Of a stretch of 57,434 nucleotides of DNA, positions 27,033 through 37,063 are shown piece by piece. Position 1 is the first letter of the stretch, and the number at the start of each line of letters is the position of its first letter. The stretch is from assembly GCF_020447225.1 (NCBI RefSeq), contig NZ_JAJAEO010000170.1:1-57434 (forward strand). Reading direction: 5' to 3'. The DNA comes from Methylophaga pinxianii (GTDB taxonomy: Bacteria > Pseudomonadota > Gammaproteobacteria > Nitrosococcales > Methylophagaceae). The notes beneath the pieces were generated by a model that did no database searches, was not told where the DNA came from, and saw only the letters and a program-made list of their open reading frames with translations. Both the position numbers and the translations under genes were made by a program.

Positions 27033-28070
27033 TTATTGTGCGGCTAAAAGCGGTTTCAGTCCATGCCAGACCATTTCCGGCGTCAGCTCAGTCATACACA
27101 CAGGTTCGCCATTACGAGATGCAGGTAACGGGCATTTACGTTTGTAGCACGGGGCACAGTTAAATTCACTGACCAGATGCTGCTGATGTTTGCCATAGGT
27201 GCCAATGAGCGCTGTATCGGTGGCTCCGTACAAGGTTAATGCAGGTGTTCCGGCTACGGCTGCAAGATGCGCTAATCCGGTATCACTGCAGACGGCGGCT
27301 GTCGCGTGGTGCATGATTGCTGCAATATCGTTTAAGCCTAACCGCGGTAAGGCATACGCCATGGCATCAACCGAGGCAATCTGTTGAGCGCGTAAATATT
27401 CTTCCTTATTACCGCACGGTAACAGTACGGCATAACCTTCCGACCGCGCCTGCAATACCAATTGCTGCCAGAAATTAATCGGCCAGAGCTTGGTCAACCA
27501 GCTGGCATTGTGCACAAATATCAGATAACGCTCGGGTAAGGCAAACTCGAGCTCCGGTAACGGATATTTACTGAAATTCGCCGCGTATTTGGCGGGTGTT
27601 TTGGGCAGCGGATAATCCAGCGCCTGTGACAGGATCTGCCGCATCCGATCCACGGCATGTTGCTGTGGATTGACCGTTATCGGATATTGATAAGCCAGAT
27701 GAGCGGGGCGTTCCCGACAGGATTGTTTATCCAGACCATAGACCGGACCACGGCGTAACTTGCTGACCAGCGCACTTTTCAGATTATTCTGCATATCAAC
27801 GACGGCATCATAATCGTCCAGATTCAGTTCCCGATAGAACTGGCGTAATTCACCACCGGTCAGGGTTTGCCAGGCCGACTGTTTCCAGCGTCGATGTGAA
27901 GTAGTAATCACTTTACGAACATTGGGATGCCATTTAGGGACTTCAGCAAATGCCTCATCCACTACCCAGTCAAACTCAATGCCGGGGAAAGCTTTTGCCG
28001 CATCGGTCAATGCCGGCAGCGCATGCATTAAATCGCCCATGGAGGTGAGCTTAATAATTAATACTTTCAT
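27033..28070 (-). CDS. waaC: ADP-heptose:LPS heptosyltransferase I
   Basis: 345 residues from ATG 28070 (MKVLIIKLTSMGDLMHALP), the usual family start; an upstream ATG in the same frame would overlap the thrB end and add unrelated residues. GT9 family; WaaC adds the first heptose to Kdo. Marks: KLTSMGDLMHALPALTDA at the N-terminus, FVHNASWLTKLWPINFWQQL (about 180-200), and CSDTGLAHLAAVAGTPALTLYG (about 265-285). It is placed 30 bases before hldE, giving one ADP-heptose/inner-core transcription unit with thrB upstream. Confidence 0.94.
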   Translation of the reverse strand: MKVLIIKLTSMGDLMHALPALTDAAKAFPGIEFDWVVDEAFAEVPKWHPNVRKVITTSHRRWKQSAWQTLTGGELRQFYRELNLDDYDAVVDMQNNLKSALVSKLRRGPVYGLDKQSCRERPAHLAYQYPITVNPQQHAVDRMRQILSQALDYPLPKTPAKYAANFSKYPLPELEFALPERYLIFVHNASWLTKLWPINFWQQLVLQARSEGYAVLLPCGNKEEYLRAQQIASVDAMAYALPRLGLNDIAAIMHHATAAVCSDTGLAHLAAVAGTPALTLYGATDTALIGTYGKHQQHLVSEFNCAPCYKRKCPLPASRNGEPVCMTELTPEMVWHGLKPLLAAQ

Positions 28071-28098
28071 AAACGGAACAATGCCTGATGGATGAACA

Positions 28099-29055
28099 TC
28101 AGGCATTTTGCAAGGTATTTAAGGACAAAGGGTTATGCCGATGCTGTTGCAGGATCTTCAGAAACGCATCAGGGTTCTTAATCTGTGTCATCTCACCTTC
28201 TCGCGGGAAAAGCTGATCCTGCAGACGTGATAGCCAGAAGCGTAATGCTGCAGCACGACAAACCAGATTCCAGTTGGATTGTTCGGCTTCATTGAGTTGG
28301 CGGCGTTGCAGATAGGCGTTCATTAATCGCTGGTAGCGTTCATTATCAATCAAGCCCTGTTCGTTAACACACCAGTCATTAACCGCAACAGCCAGGTCAT
28401 AAATCAGAAACTCATCGCAGGCAAAGTAAAAATCAATAATGCCCTGCAAAGCGTTGTCGACAAATAGCGCGTTATCACGGAATAAATCGGAATGGGTGAC
28501 GCCCCAAGGTAATTGCAGATCACTGTAAGGACGTTGATAATCCAGTTCGGCTTTAAGCATGTCGGCCTGTTCAGCAGACATATGTGGCAGCAGGGTTTCG
28601 GCCATTGATTCACGCCAATCGGCACCTCGTTGGGTGGCACGACGATGTTTGAATTTATTACCAACCAGATGCATTTGTGCCAGCATATCGCCTATTGCTT
28701 CGCATTGGCCCAGCGTTGCGAGCTCATCAACTGTATGGCCTTGCAGACGCATGACTAATGCAGCCGGCCTTCCACACAATGATTTCAGATAATTCCCTTG
28801 TTTATCTTCCGCGGGATGTGCTGAAGGGATGCCATGCTTAAAGAAAAATGTCATGACTTCCAGGAAATAGTCCAGTTCGGCAAATTCATGCTGTTCGAAC
28901 AAGGTGAGTACAAACTCGCCCTGATCGGTGGTCACAAAATAATTGGTGTTTTCAATTCCAGCAGAAATGCCCTGGTAATCAATCAGATTACCAACCGCAT
29001 ACTCGCCGAGGAACGCCATTAATTCATCGCGCCCAACTTCGGTATAAACAGACAT
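28099..29055 (-). CDS. thrB: Homoserine kinase (APH-like type)
   Basis: 318 residues of the choline-kinase/APH-fold ThrB found in pseudomonads, distinct from the GHMP-type enzyme. It phosphorylates homoserine in threonine synthesis. Visible: the N-terminal YQGISAGIENTNYFVTT with the nucleotide loop, FVLTLFEQ containing the leucine-for-lysine region, and the catalytic loop LPWGVTHSDLFRDNALF (about 183-199) followed by GIIDFYFACDE. Adjacent DUF2782 and polA form a conserved arrangement in gammaproteobacteria. It ends 28 bases before waaC. Confidence 0.94.
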   Translation of the reverse strand: MSVYTEVGRDELMAFLGEYAVGNLIDYQGISAGIENTNYFVTTDQGEFVLTLFEQHEFAELDYFLEVMTFFFKHGIPSAHPAEDKQGNYLKSLCGRPAALVMRLQGHTVDELATLGQCEAIGDMLAQMHLVGNKFKHRRATQRGADWRESMAETLLPHMSAEQADMLKAELDYQRPYSDLQLPWGVTHSDLFRDNALFVDNALQGIIDFYFACDEFLIYDLAVAVNDWCVNEQGLIDNERYQRLMNAYLQRRQLNEAEQSNWNLVCRAAALRFWLSRLQDQLFPREGEMTQIKNPDAFLKILQQHRHNPLSLNTLQNA

Positions 29056-29082
29056 GAAAATCTCAGTTAACGGGAGTTTTTG

Positions 29083-29418
29083 TTACCATTCCAACAGGAT
29101 CCAATTTGGCACTTCCGGGTTGGCGAGGTTATTTTTTTGGGTTTCCAACGAGCCATCGCCATCAGTGTCCATCAGATAATAGGCTGGGCCAATATCCGGT
29201 GTGATTTTGATCATATAAAGCTGACCGTTGACACGATATTCTTCAATGGTGCGATCATCTTCCTGGATGATGCTGATTTCGGGCTCAATACTATCACCAC
29301 TTTGTAATGGTGGTGGTATGACAGGAGGTTCAGTCAAATCTGGACCGGCAGCCCCTGCCCAGGCACTTCCTGTGATCATCGCGCTGATTGCGCATACAAT
29401 GGCGAACGGTTTTAACAT
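29083..29418 (-). CDS. DUF2782 family secreted protein
   Basis: 111 residues with a signal peptide (about 1-21, FAIVCAISAMITGSAWA) and a small domain typical of DUF2782: acidic linker DDRTIEEYRVNGQLYMIKI, then GPAYYLMDTDGDGSLE and PNWILLEW at the end. Likely periplasmic; function unknown. It sits between thrB (27 bases away) and the divergent polA, as in many gammaproteobacteria. The 92-base gap to polA should contain promoters in both directions. Confidence 0.88.
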   Translation of the reverse strand: MLKPFAIVCAISAMITGSAWAGAAGPDLTEPPVIPPPLQSGDSIEPEISIIQEDDRTIEEYRVNGQLYMIKITPDIGPAYYLMDTDGDGSLETQKNNLANPEVPNWILLEW

Positions 29419-29510
29419 GACTTAGCTCCACTAAATTTCCGATAAAGATAGCATTTCCGCTACGATGATAAAAGCAATCTGTTTGCCACTAATTTCAGGC
29501 CTTATGAACT

Positions 29511-32225
29511 ATGACTCAAACTGCACCACTTATTCTTGTTGATGGCTCTTCTTACCTGTATCGCGCTTATCATGCCATGCCGCCACTAACCAACAGTGAT
29601 GGCGAATCAACTGGCACCATTTATGGTGTTATTAATATGTTGCGTAAACTGATTCGGGATTATCAACCTGAACATATGGCAGTGGTATTTGATGCCAAGG
29701 GTAAAACCTTCCGTAATGATCTTTATGCAGAGTATAAAGCCACACGCCCTCCCATGCCCGACGATTTACGTGAACAGATTGCGCCAATTCATGAAATTGT
29801 AAAAGCAATGGGGTTGCCGCTGTTATGCATTGATAACGTGGAGGCTGACGATGTGATTGGCACCCTGGCAAAACAAGCCACTGCCGCGGGGATTGAGACG
29901 GTGATCTCCACCGGTGACAAGGATATGGCACAACTGGTTAGTGAGCATGTGACCCTGGTCAACACCATGAACAACACGAAAACTGATATTGCCGCCGTGC
30001 AGGAAAAATTTGGCCTGACGCCACAGCAAATCGTCGATTATCTGGCACTGATGGGTGACAAGGTAGATAACATTCCTGGTGTGGAAAGTGTCGGCCCGAA
30101 AACCGCGACGAAGTTACTGCAGCAATATGGCAGTTTGCAAGGCGTTATTGAAAATGCCCATGAGGTTAAAGGCAAGCTGGGGGAAAAACTGCGAGCTGCT
30201 GTCGATGCATTACCCCTGTCTTATCAACTGGCAACCATCAAGATGGACGTTGAATTGGATTTCACACCGGAAACGCTGGATATGCAGGCAGCGGATAACC
30301 AAAAACTGGCAGAACTCTACCGCCGATACGAATTCAAGAGCTGGCTACAGGAGTTAGACTCTGCTCCTGTCACTGCGACGTCGACAAAAACGGATGAACC
30401 AGCCATCAGTAATGAAACCCATTACGAAACTATATTGACCCAACAGCAGCTGGATAACTGGCTGGCAAGGCTGCAAAAAGCCGAGCTATTTGCTTTTGAT
30501 ACCGAAACGACAAGTCTGAATTATCTTCAGGCTCGGATAGTCGGTATGTCATTTGCCATTAAAGCCGGTGAAGCTGCCTATCTGCCGCTGGCACATGATT
30601 ATCCCGGTGCACCGGATCAACTGGATTTTGATAACACGCTGGCATTGATGAAACCGTTACTTGAGGATCCCAAGGCACTGAAAGTAGGTCAAAACCTCAA
30701 ATATGACCGGCATATTCTGCTCAATCATGGCATTGATTTGCAGGGCATTGCACATGACACAATGTTGCAATCCTATGTGCTGGATAGCACAGCCACTCGC
30801 CATGATATGGATTCGCTGGCCGAAAAATACCTCAACCGTAGCACTATTCATTTTGAAGACATTGCCGGTAAAGGCAAAAAACAGCTGACTTTCAATGAAA
30901 TTGGTCTGGAAGAAGCCTCACCTTATGCTTGTGAAGATGCTGATATCACACTGCAATTGCATCATATTCTATGGCCAAAAATTCAGGCGATTCCCTCTTT
31001 GGAAACGGTATATCGTGAATTGGAAATGCCTTTGCTACCCGTGTTGAACACATTGGAGCGCAATGGCGTGCATATCGATATTTTTATGCTGCAACAGCAA
31101 AGCGATGCCTTGGCACATGATATCGATCGACTGGAAAAACAGGCACATGAATCTGCCGGTACCAAATTCAATTTGGGTTCGCCTAAGCAATTACAGGAAA
31201 TTCTCTACGATCAGCAACAATTGCCGGTTCGCAAAAAAACGCCCAAAGGGCAGCCTTCAACCGCAGAAAATGTGCTGCAGGAACTAGCAGATGATGGTTA
31301 TGAATTACCTCAAATCATCATGCAATATCGTAGTTTAAGTAAGCTGAAATCCACTTATACCGATAAATTGCCACAACAGGTGAATCAACAGACTGGCCGT
31401 GTGCATACTTCATATCATCAAGCGGTCACGGCTACCGGGCGATTATCGTCTTCGGATCCGAATCTGCAGAATATTCCAATCCGGACTGAGACGGGTCGTA
31501 AAATTCGTGAAGCTTTTGTAGCCGGAAAAGGTGCCAAGATCCTGGCCGCGGATTACTCTCAAATTGAACTGCGTATCATGGCGCATTTATCTGGTGATAA
31601 AAGCCTGCTGACCGCGTTTGCCCAAGGTGAAGATATTCATCGCCATACCGCTTCTGAAATCTTTGGGGTGGAACCGGAAAACGTCACTGGCGATCAACGT
31701 CGCAGCGCAAAAGCCATCAACTTCGGTTTGATTTATGGCATGTCCGCCCACGGGCTTTCTAAACAACTCGGTATCGAACGTCATCAGGCTGCCAAATACA
31801 TGGAAACCTATTTCGAACGTTACCCCGGTGTCAGAAACTACATGGACAATACCCGTGAACAGGCCAAAAAAGATGGATATGTCGAAACCATTTTTGGACG
31901 ACGTTTATATTTGCCGGAAATCAACTCCAGCAACGGCCTGCGCCGCCAATATGCCGAACGCACTGCGATTAACGCGCCAATGCAAGGCAGCGCTGCGGAT
32001 ATTATCAAACGCGCCATGATCTCCATCCATGACTGGCTGCTCGAAGCCGATACCGGTATTCGTATGATTATGCAGGTACACGATGAATTGGTCTTTGAAG
32101 TACCCGAAGATCAGCTTGATTTGGCTAAAACCGAAATTGAGCAGTTTATGATTCAAGCCGCTGATCTCGAAGTGCCGTTAGAAGTGGGGATTGGAGTTGG
32201 GGATAATTGGGAACAGGCGCATTAA
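29511..32225 (+). CDS. polA: DNA polymerase I
   Basis: 904 residues, three domains. The N-terminal 5'-nuclease domain (1-290) shows [42 protein letters not shown] and [10 protein letters not shown]. The 3'-5' exonuclease domain (about 305-500) keeps its metal residues, for example [13 protein letters not shown] and [11 protein letters not shown], so proofreading should be active. The polymerase domain has the A motif [15 protein letters not shown], the O-helix [16 protein letters not shown] and the C motif [12 protein letters not shown]. Start ATG 29511 gives a normal N-terminus. It ends 8 bases before a repeat element and is convergent with xerC. Confidence 0.98.
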   Translation: MTQTAPLILVDGSSYLYRAYHAMPPLTNSDGESTGTIYGVINMLRKLIRDYQPEHMAVVFDAKGKTFRNDLYAEYKATRPPMPDDLREQIAPIHEIVKAMGLPLLCIDNVEADDVIGTLAKQATAAGIETVISTGDKDMAQLVSEHVTLVNTMNNTKTDIAAVQEKFGLTPQQIVDYLALMGDKVDNIPGVESVGPKTATKLLQQYGSLQGVIENAHEVKGKLGEKLRAAVDALPLSYQLATIKMDVELDFTPETLDMQAADNQKLAELYRRYEFKSWLQELDSAPVTATSTKTDEPAISNETHYETILTQQQLDNWLARLQKAELFAFDTETTSLNYLQARIVGMSFAIKAGEAAYLPLAHDYPGAPDQLDFDNTLALMKPLLEDPKALKVGQNLKYDRHILLNHGIDLQGIAHDTMLQSYVLDSTATRHDMDSLAEKYLNRSTIHFEDIAGKGKKQLTFNEIGLEEASPYACEDADITLQLHHILWPKIQAIPSLETVYRELEMPLLPVLNTLERNGVHIDIFMLQQQSDALAHDIDRLEKQAHESAGTKFNLGSPKQLQEILYDQQQLPVRKKTPKGQPSTAENVLQELADDGYELPQIIMQYRSLSKLKSTYTDKLPQQVNQQTGRVHTSYHQAVTATGRLSSSDPNLQNIPIRTETGRKIREAFVAGKGAKILAADYSQIELRIMAHLSGDKSLLTAFAQGEDIHRHTASEIFGVEPENVTGDQRRSAKAINFGLIYGMSAHGLSKQLGIERHQAAKYMETYFERYPGVRNYMDNTREQAKKDGYVETIFGRRLYLPEINSSNGLRRQYAERTAINAPMQGSAADIIKRAMISIHDWLLEADTGIRMIMQVHDELVFEVPEDQLDLAKTEIEQFMIQAADLEVPLEVGIGVGDNWEQAH

Positions 32226-32232
32226 CTGGATT

Positions 32233-32300
32233 ATTAACCACAGAGAGACAGAGGGCATGTAGGTTCTTAAAAATATATCCGCAGATTACGCAGATTTTTA
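32233..32300 (+). repeat. Modular intergenic repeat, boxes A and B (copy 3)
   Basis: Box A from 32234 (TTAACCACAGAGAGACAGAG), linker AGGTTCTTAAAAATATA, box B from 32276 (TATCCGCAGATTACGCAGAT). It is the left terminus of the 0.8 kb block and pairs in inverse orientation with copy 4, including the linker. It starts 8 bases after the polA stop. Confidence 0.88.
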
Positions 32301-32976
32301 GATAGAAATTAAGAAGGGATTTAGAAAAGGGCACAGATCCCAAAGGCTTCCCTTGAATCCCCTTTTGTGTTGCCGGAAAAAATGGTTATCGCAGGATTAG
32401 AAATCGGAATGTTTGAGCGAAGCGACAAATTTGTATGGAACAAATTTGGACGACGGAGGCACCCGTAGGGTGAGCGGCAAGGATGCCGCTCATCAGTTTT
32501 TTCGATTTCCCTGCGATGGCCATTTTTTTCGGGGAGCCGCAGGCCAACACAAGGGGTGCCTTTTCTTTTGGTTCGATTTCTTTGATTCGCGACATCCATG
32601 TAGCTCACCCTGCGGGTGCCTCCGGCATCCAAATTCGTTCCTGATGAAGTTGTGGGCAAGCAAAGAAAATGAACTCGCCCTTAGGCGAAATTATGCTTTA
32701 GGTTCATTTTCCCTATTTAAGCAGATCTTTCGCTCACGCGAGTCAGGGGCTTGCGTGCCCAAGCCCCTAACAACCCAAGGGCACCCCTTATGCTGGCCTG
32801 CGGCTCCACTGCGTTGCTCGATTTATCTGGGGATTGGTCAAAACTCGCTGCGCTCAGACACTGACCAATCCTTATCCAGATAAACCTCCGCTACTCGTCA
32901 GCACAAAAGGGGATTTAGGGGCGGCCTCTGAGCTTTGTGTCCGCATATATCTTCTCTTTTATATTTCTCTCTAAGA
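32301..32976. repeat. Nested palindromic noncoding block between polA and xerC
   Basis: The block holds several inverted pairs. Outer: 32356-32369 (AATCCCCTTTTGTG) with 32902-32915. Inner: 32440-32474 with 32604-32638, about 35 bases with a few mismatches (shared core GGAGGCACCCG). A further degenerate inverted pair is 32357-32405 with about 32500-32558 (CCCCTTGTGTTG...AAAATGGCCATCGCAGGG type), and a partial third copy of the GGGCACCCCTTATGCTGGCC segment lies at about 32779. Open frames on both strands here encode similar low-complexity peptides only because of these repeats, so I do not call a gene. The block resembles repeat-rich intergenic sequences known from other proteobacteria, by memory only. 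Confidence 0.75.
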
Positions 32977-33050
32977 AATCTGCGCCCATCTGCGTAATCT
33001 GCGGATAGATTTTTAAGAACCTCCCTGCCCTCTGTGCCTCAGTGGTTAAT
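32977..33050 (-). repeat. Modular intergenic repeat, boxes A and B (copy 4)
   Basis: Reverse orientation: box B at 32977-33010 (AATCTGCGCCCATCTGCG start) then linker and box A at 33024-33050 (CCTGCCCTCTGTGCCTCAGT start, ends GGTTAAT). Read on the minus strand it matches copy 3 including the linker TTCTTAAAAAT. It ends three bases from the xerC stop codon. Confidence 0.88.
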
Positions 33051-33053
33051 ATC

Positions 33054-33962
33054 TTAAGAACGCTTCTTAGCCCGAGGATGCGCAGCATCATAAACCTTCG
33101 CCAGATGCTGAAAATCCAGATGGGTATAGACCTGCGTAGTGCTGATATCCGAATGCCCCAGCAACTCCTGCACGGCTCTTAAATCGCTGCTGGATTCGAG
33201 CATATGCGAGGCAAATGCATGGCGCAGTCGATGCGGATGCACGTGCTCGGAGATACCGTGTTTTTTACCCCAGAAAGCCAGACGCTGCTGAATCGAACGC
33301 ACCCCAAGTCGTTTGCCTTGTTGGGTGGTGAATAAGGCCTGTTGCTGATAAAGACCATTCTGATCACGTTTGTCGAGCCAGACTTTCAATGCCTCAATCG
33401 CGGTACGGCCAATTGGCAAAATTCGTCCTTTGTTGCCTTTACCAGCGATGATATGCACTAGTTGCTGGCCGAAATCGACGTCGCGTAAATCCAATGCGGC
33501 CAGCTCTGCCAACCGCAGACCGGAGGAATAGAATAATTCCATAATTGCCCGATCCCGACAGGCGACGAAGGTATCGGCCGGGGTACTATCGAGCAATGAA
33601 TTCATTTGGTCTACATCGAGAGTTTTCGGTAGACGCTTTTCGGCTTTGGGAGCCTGCACTGATTGGGCGGGATTATGATCCACCAGCCCTTCTTTGAGCA
33701 GATAACGATAAAAACTGCGGACAGCAGACAACAACCGGTGAATACTCCGAGCCCCAAGCCCTTTACGATGCAACCGGGCAATAAATAAACGGATATCTGC
33801 CGGTTTGAGTTGCTGCCAGTCAGTAAATGATTGCTGTTGGCAATATTCTACTAATTGCTGACAATCGCGCTGATAATTGAGTACGGTATGCGGCGAAACC
33901 CGGCGCTGCTGCTCCAGATATTGCAGAAAATCCTGCAGCGGTGTTTGTAACTCAGCTGTCAT
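33054..33962 (-). CDS. xerC: Tyrosine recombinase XerC
   Basis: 302 residues from ATG 33962 ([16 protein letters not shown]), the typical XerC start. XerC with XerD resolves chromosome dimers at dif. The N-terminal SAM-like core-binding domain includes VSPHTVLNYQRDCQQLVEYC. The catalytic domain carries Arg in YSSGLRLAELAAL, Lys in IAGKGNKGRILPIG, HRLRHAFASHML, LLGHSDISTTQVYTH with the nucleophilic Tyr. Overlap with the DUF484 gene and the lysA-dapF context identify it as housekeeping XerC, not a mobile-element integrase. Confidence 0.96.
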   Translation of the reverse strand: MTAELQTPLQDFLQYLEQQRRVSPHTVLNYQRDCQQLVEYCQQQSFTDWQQLKPADIRLFIARLHRKGLGARSIHRLLSAVRSFYRYLLKEGLVDHNPAQSVQAPKAEKRLPKTLDVDQMNSLLDSTPADTFVACRDRAIMELFYSSGLRLAELAALDLRDVDFGQQLVHIIAGKGNKGRILPIGRTAIEALKVWLDKRDQNGLYQQQALFTTQQGKRLGVRSIQQRLAFWGKKHGISEHVHPHRLRHAFASHMLESSSDLRAVQELLGHSDISTTQVYTHLDFQHLAKVYDAAHPRAKKRS

Positions 33963-34662
33963 TTTGTCCGTGACAGAAACGCCGTAGCAAGCGCATAAAT
34001 ACCTCGCCAAGGAAGCTCAGATATTCCGTTCCCATATCGGCATGAAAACGATTGGCATCGCTGCTGGCAATGGCCAGCAAACCAGCACAGGGTTCATGGC
34101 CTAAAGGCAGGCAGGCGACTGAGTGAACGTCATCGGCTTTTTCACCAAACAGTAACTGTTTCTGTGCTTTGGTCAGTCGACCACAAACCGGTTGCTGTTT
34201 ACCCAGAATATGATCAAATGCTTTCAGTTGGCTGTCATCAGCATGCATTTCGACAATATTGCCTTCAACTTGCGGTAGTTTCGGTTTTTGATCGCCGCTG
34301 TAAAACAATCTTAACGCGACTTCGTCTGCCGAGAATTCTTGCTGTAACTGTTGAATCAATGCTGCCAAGAGGCTCTGCAGATCCTGACAATCCATCAAAT
34401 GCAGACAAAGTTTATGGACCCGTTGTTGCAGCGCGGCATTGCTATGGGCATTTTCAATTAAGGCATGCAATTGATCATGTAAATGCTGATTTTTCTGGCG
34501 TAATTGCTGCCGCTGACGTTGTGCCAGCGAAATGGTGCCTTCAGGCGTTTTATCAAACTCCAGCTCAGACAATAATTCCGGCTGTTCGATCAGAAAATCT
34601 GTATGCTGCCGTAAAAATTCACTGACCTGCTCTGCGCTTACAGATTGTTGAGTGTTGCCCAC
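33952..34662 (-). CDS. DUF484 family protein
   Basis: 236 residues. N-terminal helical part starting [22 protein letters not shown], then a coiled coil (about 45-85, [17 protein letters not shown]) and a GAF-like domain (about 90-230) with [24 protein letters not shown]484 proteins are always found between dapF and xerC in gammaproteobacteria; function is not established. It overlaps dapF by 25 bases and xerC by 11 bases. Confidence 0.93.
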   Translation of the reverse strand: MGNTQQSVSAEQVSEFLRQHTDFLIEQPELLSELEFDKTPEGTISLAQRQRQQLRQKNQHLHDQLHALIENAHSNAALQQRVHKLCLHLMDCQDLQSLLAALIQQLQQEFSADEVALRLFYSGDQKPKLPQVEGNIVEMHADDSQLKAFDHILGKQQPVCGRLTKAQKQLLFGEKADDVHSVACLPLGHEPCAGLLAIASSDANRFHADMGTEYLSFLGEVFMRLLRRFCHGQNDS

Positions 34663-35486
34663 GCAATTTCTCCATCAAATACATGTTGTGCTGGTCCGGT
34701 CATCCATACCGAAGATGCTTCATCGGGCCAGCTGATTTCTAATGTGCCACCCGGTAATAAAACATTGACTTGTCGACCCAATAAGCCGCGCCGTATTCCA
34801 CTGACCACGGCTGCACAGGCACCGGTACCACAAGCCGTGGTTTCTGCAGAGCCACGTTCATAAACTCGCAGTTTAATATTTTCATTATCGATTAACTGCA
34901 TAAAGCCAACATTGACCCGTTCGGGGAACTGATCATGATGCTCGATTTTTGGTCCTAATTCACCGACCGGTGCTTTAGTGACATCATCTACCAACAACAC
35001 CGCATGGGGATTACCCATCGATAATGCTGAAATTTCTACCCGGCGCCCCGGTTCTACTGTCAACATATAAGTATTGCTGATTTCGGGTGTTTTAAAAGGA
35101 ATTTGTGCAGGTAAAAAGCGTGGTTTACCCATATCAACAGAGACTTGTCCATCTACCTGCAATGTAGGATATATCACTCCGGAAGCGGTTTCGACCGCAA
35201 TCGAATCTTTGTCGGTCAGACCATTATCGCGTACATATCGGGCAAAACAACGTGCGCCATTGCCACATTGCGAGACTTCACCACCATCAGCATTAAAAAT
35301 ACGATAGCGAAAATCCACATCGGGCAGATCAGTTTTTTCCACCAGCAATAATTGATCACAGCCGATGCCGATATGCCGATCCGCCAAAAAACGAATCTGC
35401 TCGGTCGTCAGCTGCACGGATTGATTAATGGCATCAATGACCACAAAATCATTACCCAGACCATGCATTTTGCTGAATTTCAACAT
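34638..35486 (-). CDS. dapF: Diaminopimelate epimerase
   Basis: 282 residues from ATG 35486 ([18 protein letters not shown]), the usual start; the longer frame reads into lysA. DapF interconverts LL- and meso-diaminopimelate for lysine and peptidoglycan synthesis. The two catalytic Cys are visible: [14 protein letters not shown] (about residue 75) and [15 protein letters not shown] (about 220). [13 protein letters not shown] and [11 protein letters not shown] are also typical. It follows lysA by 4 bases, so lysA-dapF catalyse consecutive steps in one operon. Confidence 0.97.
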   Translation of the reverse strand: MLKFSKMHGLGNDFVVIDAINQSVQLTTEQIRFLADRHIGIGCDQLLLVEKTDLPDVDFRYRIFNADGGEVSQCGNGARCFARYVRDNGLTDKDSIAVETASGVIYPTLQVDGQVSVDMGKPRFLPAQIPFKTPEISNTYMLTVEPGRRVEISALSMGNPHAVLLVDDVTKAPVGELGPKIEHHDQFPERVNVGFMQLIDNENIKLRVYERGSAETTACGTGACAAVVSGIRRGLLGRQVNVLLPGGTLEISWPDEASSVWMTGPAQHVFDGEIAWATLNNL

Positions 35487-35490
35487 AGGA

Positions 35491-36744
35491 TTATTCCTGC
35501 AATATCTGCTCGCCAGCATAGAGACTTTCAACTGATTCCCGTTGACGTGCCACATGCATTTTCGCGCCATCGACCATAATTTCAGCCGCCCTTGGTCGCG
35601 AATTATAATTGGAGCTCATAGTAAAACCATACGCTCCAGCGGACCGAATCGCCAATAAATCTCCGCTTTGAATTGCCAAGGTACGATCTTTGCCTAAAAA
35701 GTCCCCAGTTTCACAGACGGGGCCGACTATATCGAATGCTTGCTCGGCTTCATCATTGCGAGGGATAACAGCTTCAATCGCCATCCATGACTGATACAAC
35801 GCCGGTCTTAATAAATCATTCATGGCCGCATCAACAATGGCGAAATTTTTGGCTTCGGTTGTTTTGATGTATTCCACTTTAGTCAGCAGAATACCGGCAT
35901 TTCCTGCAATGGCCCGGCCCGGCTCCAACATAATTTCCAGGTCACGATCTTTTAACAATGCCTGCATTGCTTTGGCATATTCAGCAGGCGTCGGCGGAGT
36001 TTCATCGCGATAACAAATCCCCAGACCTCCACCAATGTCGAGATGTTTAATGGTGATGTCATGTTCAGCCAAGGCATCTATCAAGGCTAAAACCCGTTCC
36101 AGTGCATCCACAAATGGGGTCACAGAAGTCAGCTGGGAACCGATATGGCAATCCACACCAATGATTTGCAGGTTAGGCAACGAAGCTGCTTGTTGATAAA
36201 CGCTTAACGCATCATCAATGGCGATGCCGAATTTATTCTCTTTCAATCCGGTGGAGATATAGGGATGGGTTTGAGCATCAACGTCTGGATTTACCCGAAT
36301 AGAAATTGGTGCTGTTTTCCCAAGGTTAGCTGCGACATCACTGATCCGTTGCAACTCGGCAATTGATTCGACATTAAAGCAGCGAATTCCGGTTTTTAAT
36401 GCATAATCAATCTCTTCAACTGTTTTGCCAACCCCCGAAAAGACTGTTTTTTCTGCTTTCCCCCCCGCTGCAATAACCCGAGCCAGTTCGCCAGCCGATA
36501 CAATATCAAAACCTGAACCCAGTCTGGCTAATACATTCAGTACCGCTAAATTTGAGTTGGCTTTTACGGCATAACAGACCAAATGAGGGTAAGCACTGAA
36601 AGCATCATCAAAAGCCCGCCAATGTTGTTCTAATGCTGCTCTGGAATAGATATAAGTTGGTGTACCAAACTGCGCCGCCAATTCTCTCAGTGATTGCTGC
36701 TCAGCATGTAATTCACCATCTTTTTGTGTGAAATAATCTTGCAT
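35491..36744 (-). CDS. lysA: Diaminopimelate decarboxylase
   Basis: 417 residues from ATG 36744 ([12 protein letters not shown]), preferred over an in-frame TTG at 36756 inside lptM. PLP-dependent enzyme making L-lysine from meso-diaminopimelate. Motifs: [12 protein letters not shown] with the PLP Lys (about residue 57), [16 protein letters not shown] (about 195-210), [25 protein letters not shown] and the active-site [14 protein letters not shown] with the catalytic Cys. It follows lptM by 4 bases. Confidence 0.97.
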   Translation of the reverse strand: MQDYFTQKDGELHAEQQSLRELAAQFGTPTYIYSRAALEQHWRAFDDAFSAYPHLVCYAVKANSNLAVLNVLARLGSGFDIVSAGELARVIAAGGKAEKTVFSGVGKTVEEIDYALKTGIRCFNVESIAELQRISDVAANLGKTAPISIRVNPDVDAQTHPYISTGLKENKFGIAIDDALSVYQQAASLPNLQIIGVDCHIGSQLTSVTPFVDALERVLALIDALAEHDITIKHLDIGGGLGICYRDETPPTPAEYAKAMQALLKDRDLEIMLEPGRAIAGNAGILLTKVEYIKTTEAKNFAIVDAAMNDLLRPALYQSWMAIEAVIPRNDEAEQAFDIVGPVCETGDFLGKDRTLAIQSGDLLAIRSAGAYGFTMSSNYNSRPRAAEIMVDGAKMHVARQRESVESLYAGEQILQE

Positions 36745-36748
36745 ATTT

Positions 36749-36877
36749 TTAGGCAACCTTCACTGTGTCAGCCTGACCTTCAGGCAGGTATAAATCACCT
36801 TTCAAACCACATGACGTCAGAATTGATACGGTACACAGAACTAAAGCCAGAACTTTCCAGCCAGGTATTTTTCGCAT
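36749..36877 (-). CDS. lptM: LPS assembly lipoprotein LptM (YifL-like)
   Basis: 42-residue lipoprotein, too short for routine gene tracks. The signal peptide (MRKIPGWKVLALVLCTVSIL) ends in a lipobox LTSC with Cys23, followed by the family hallmark GLKGDLYLP. LptM (YifL) associates with the LptD/E translocon in E. coli and sits upstream of lysA or dapF in many gammaproteobacteria. It ends 4 bases before the lysA start and is the first gene of the lptM-lysA-dapF-DUF484-xerC operon. Confidence 0.93.
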   Translation of the reverse strand: MRKIPGWKVLALVLCTVSILTSCGLKGDLYLPEGQADTVKVA

Positions 36878-36975
36878 GATGTCTTCCCCGATGCTTTAAT
36901 GGCAGGCAGTATACACAGGAATATCCGCGACAGGCCCACATTGGAAACTAGAATTTATTATTTAACTTACATACT

Positions 36976-37036
36976 ATTAGGGACTGATTACTTTTCATAG
37001 TTGAAAGAAAAATAGTCCCTAGTGCATTGAAAAATG
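36976..37036. promoter_or_regulatory. Inverted repeats in the lptM/pilB divergent region
   Basis: TTAGGGACT at about 36977-36985 pairs with AGTCCCTAG-type sequence at 37014-37022, a 7-8 bp stem with a long AT-rich spacer. Immediately after it TGCATT-GAAA-AATGCA (about 37024-37039) forms a 6-bp stem that contains the first possible pilB ATG. The pair could be an operator or a hairpin that keeps translation from starting at 37034. Function is inferred. Confidence 0.4.
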
Positions 37037-37063
37037 CATTATATTAAGGAATCGCGTCCAGTA

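Noticed and set aside
32321-32883. Open frames of 69-156 codons on both strands between polA and xerC
   Set aside because: They lie inside inverted repeats and read similar basic peptides from both strands because of the palindromes. There is no ribosome site and no recognised domain.
33054-33962. Tyrosine recombinase as a phage or island integrase
   Set aside because: Length, start and the lysA-dapF-DUF484 context match housekeeping XerC; no att site or tRNA lies next to it.
34164-34625. 153-codon frame antisense to the DUF484 gene
   Set aside because: Shadow of a real gene in the conserved dapF-DUF484-xerC unit.
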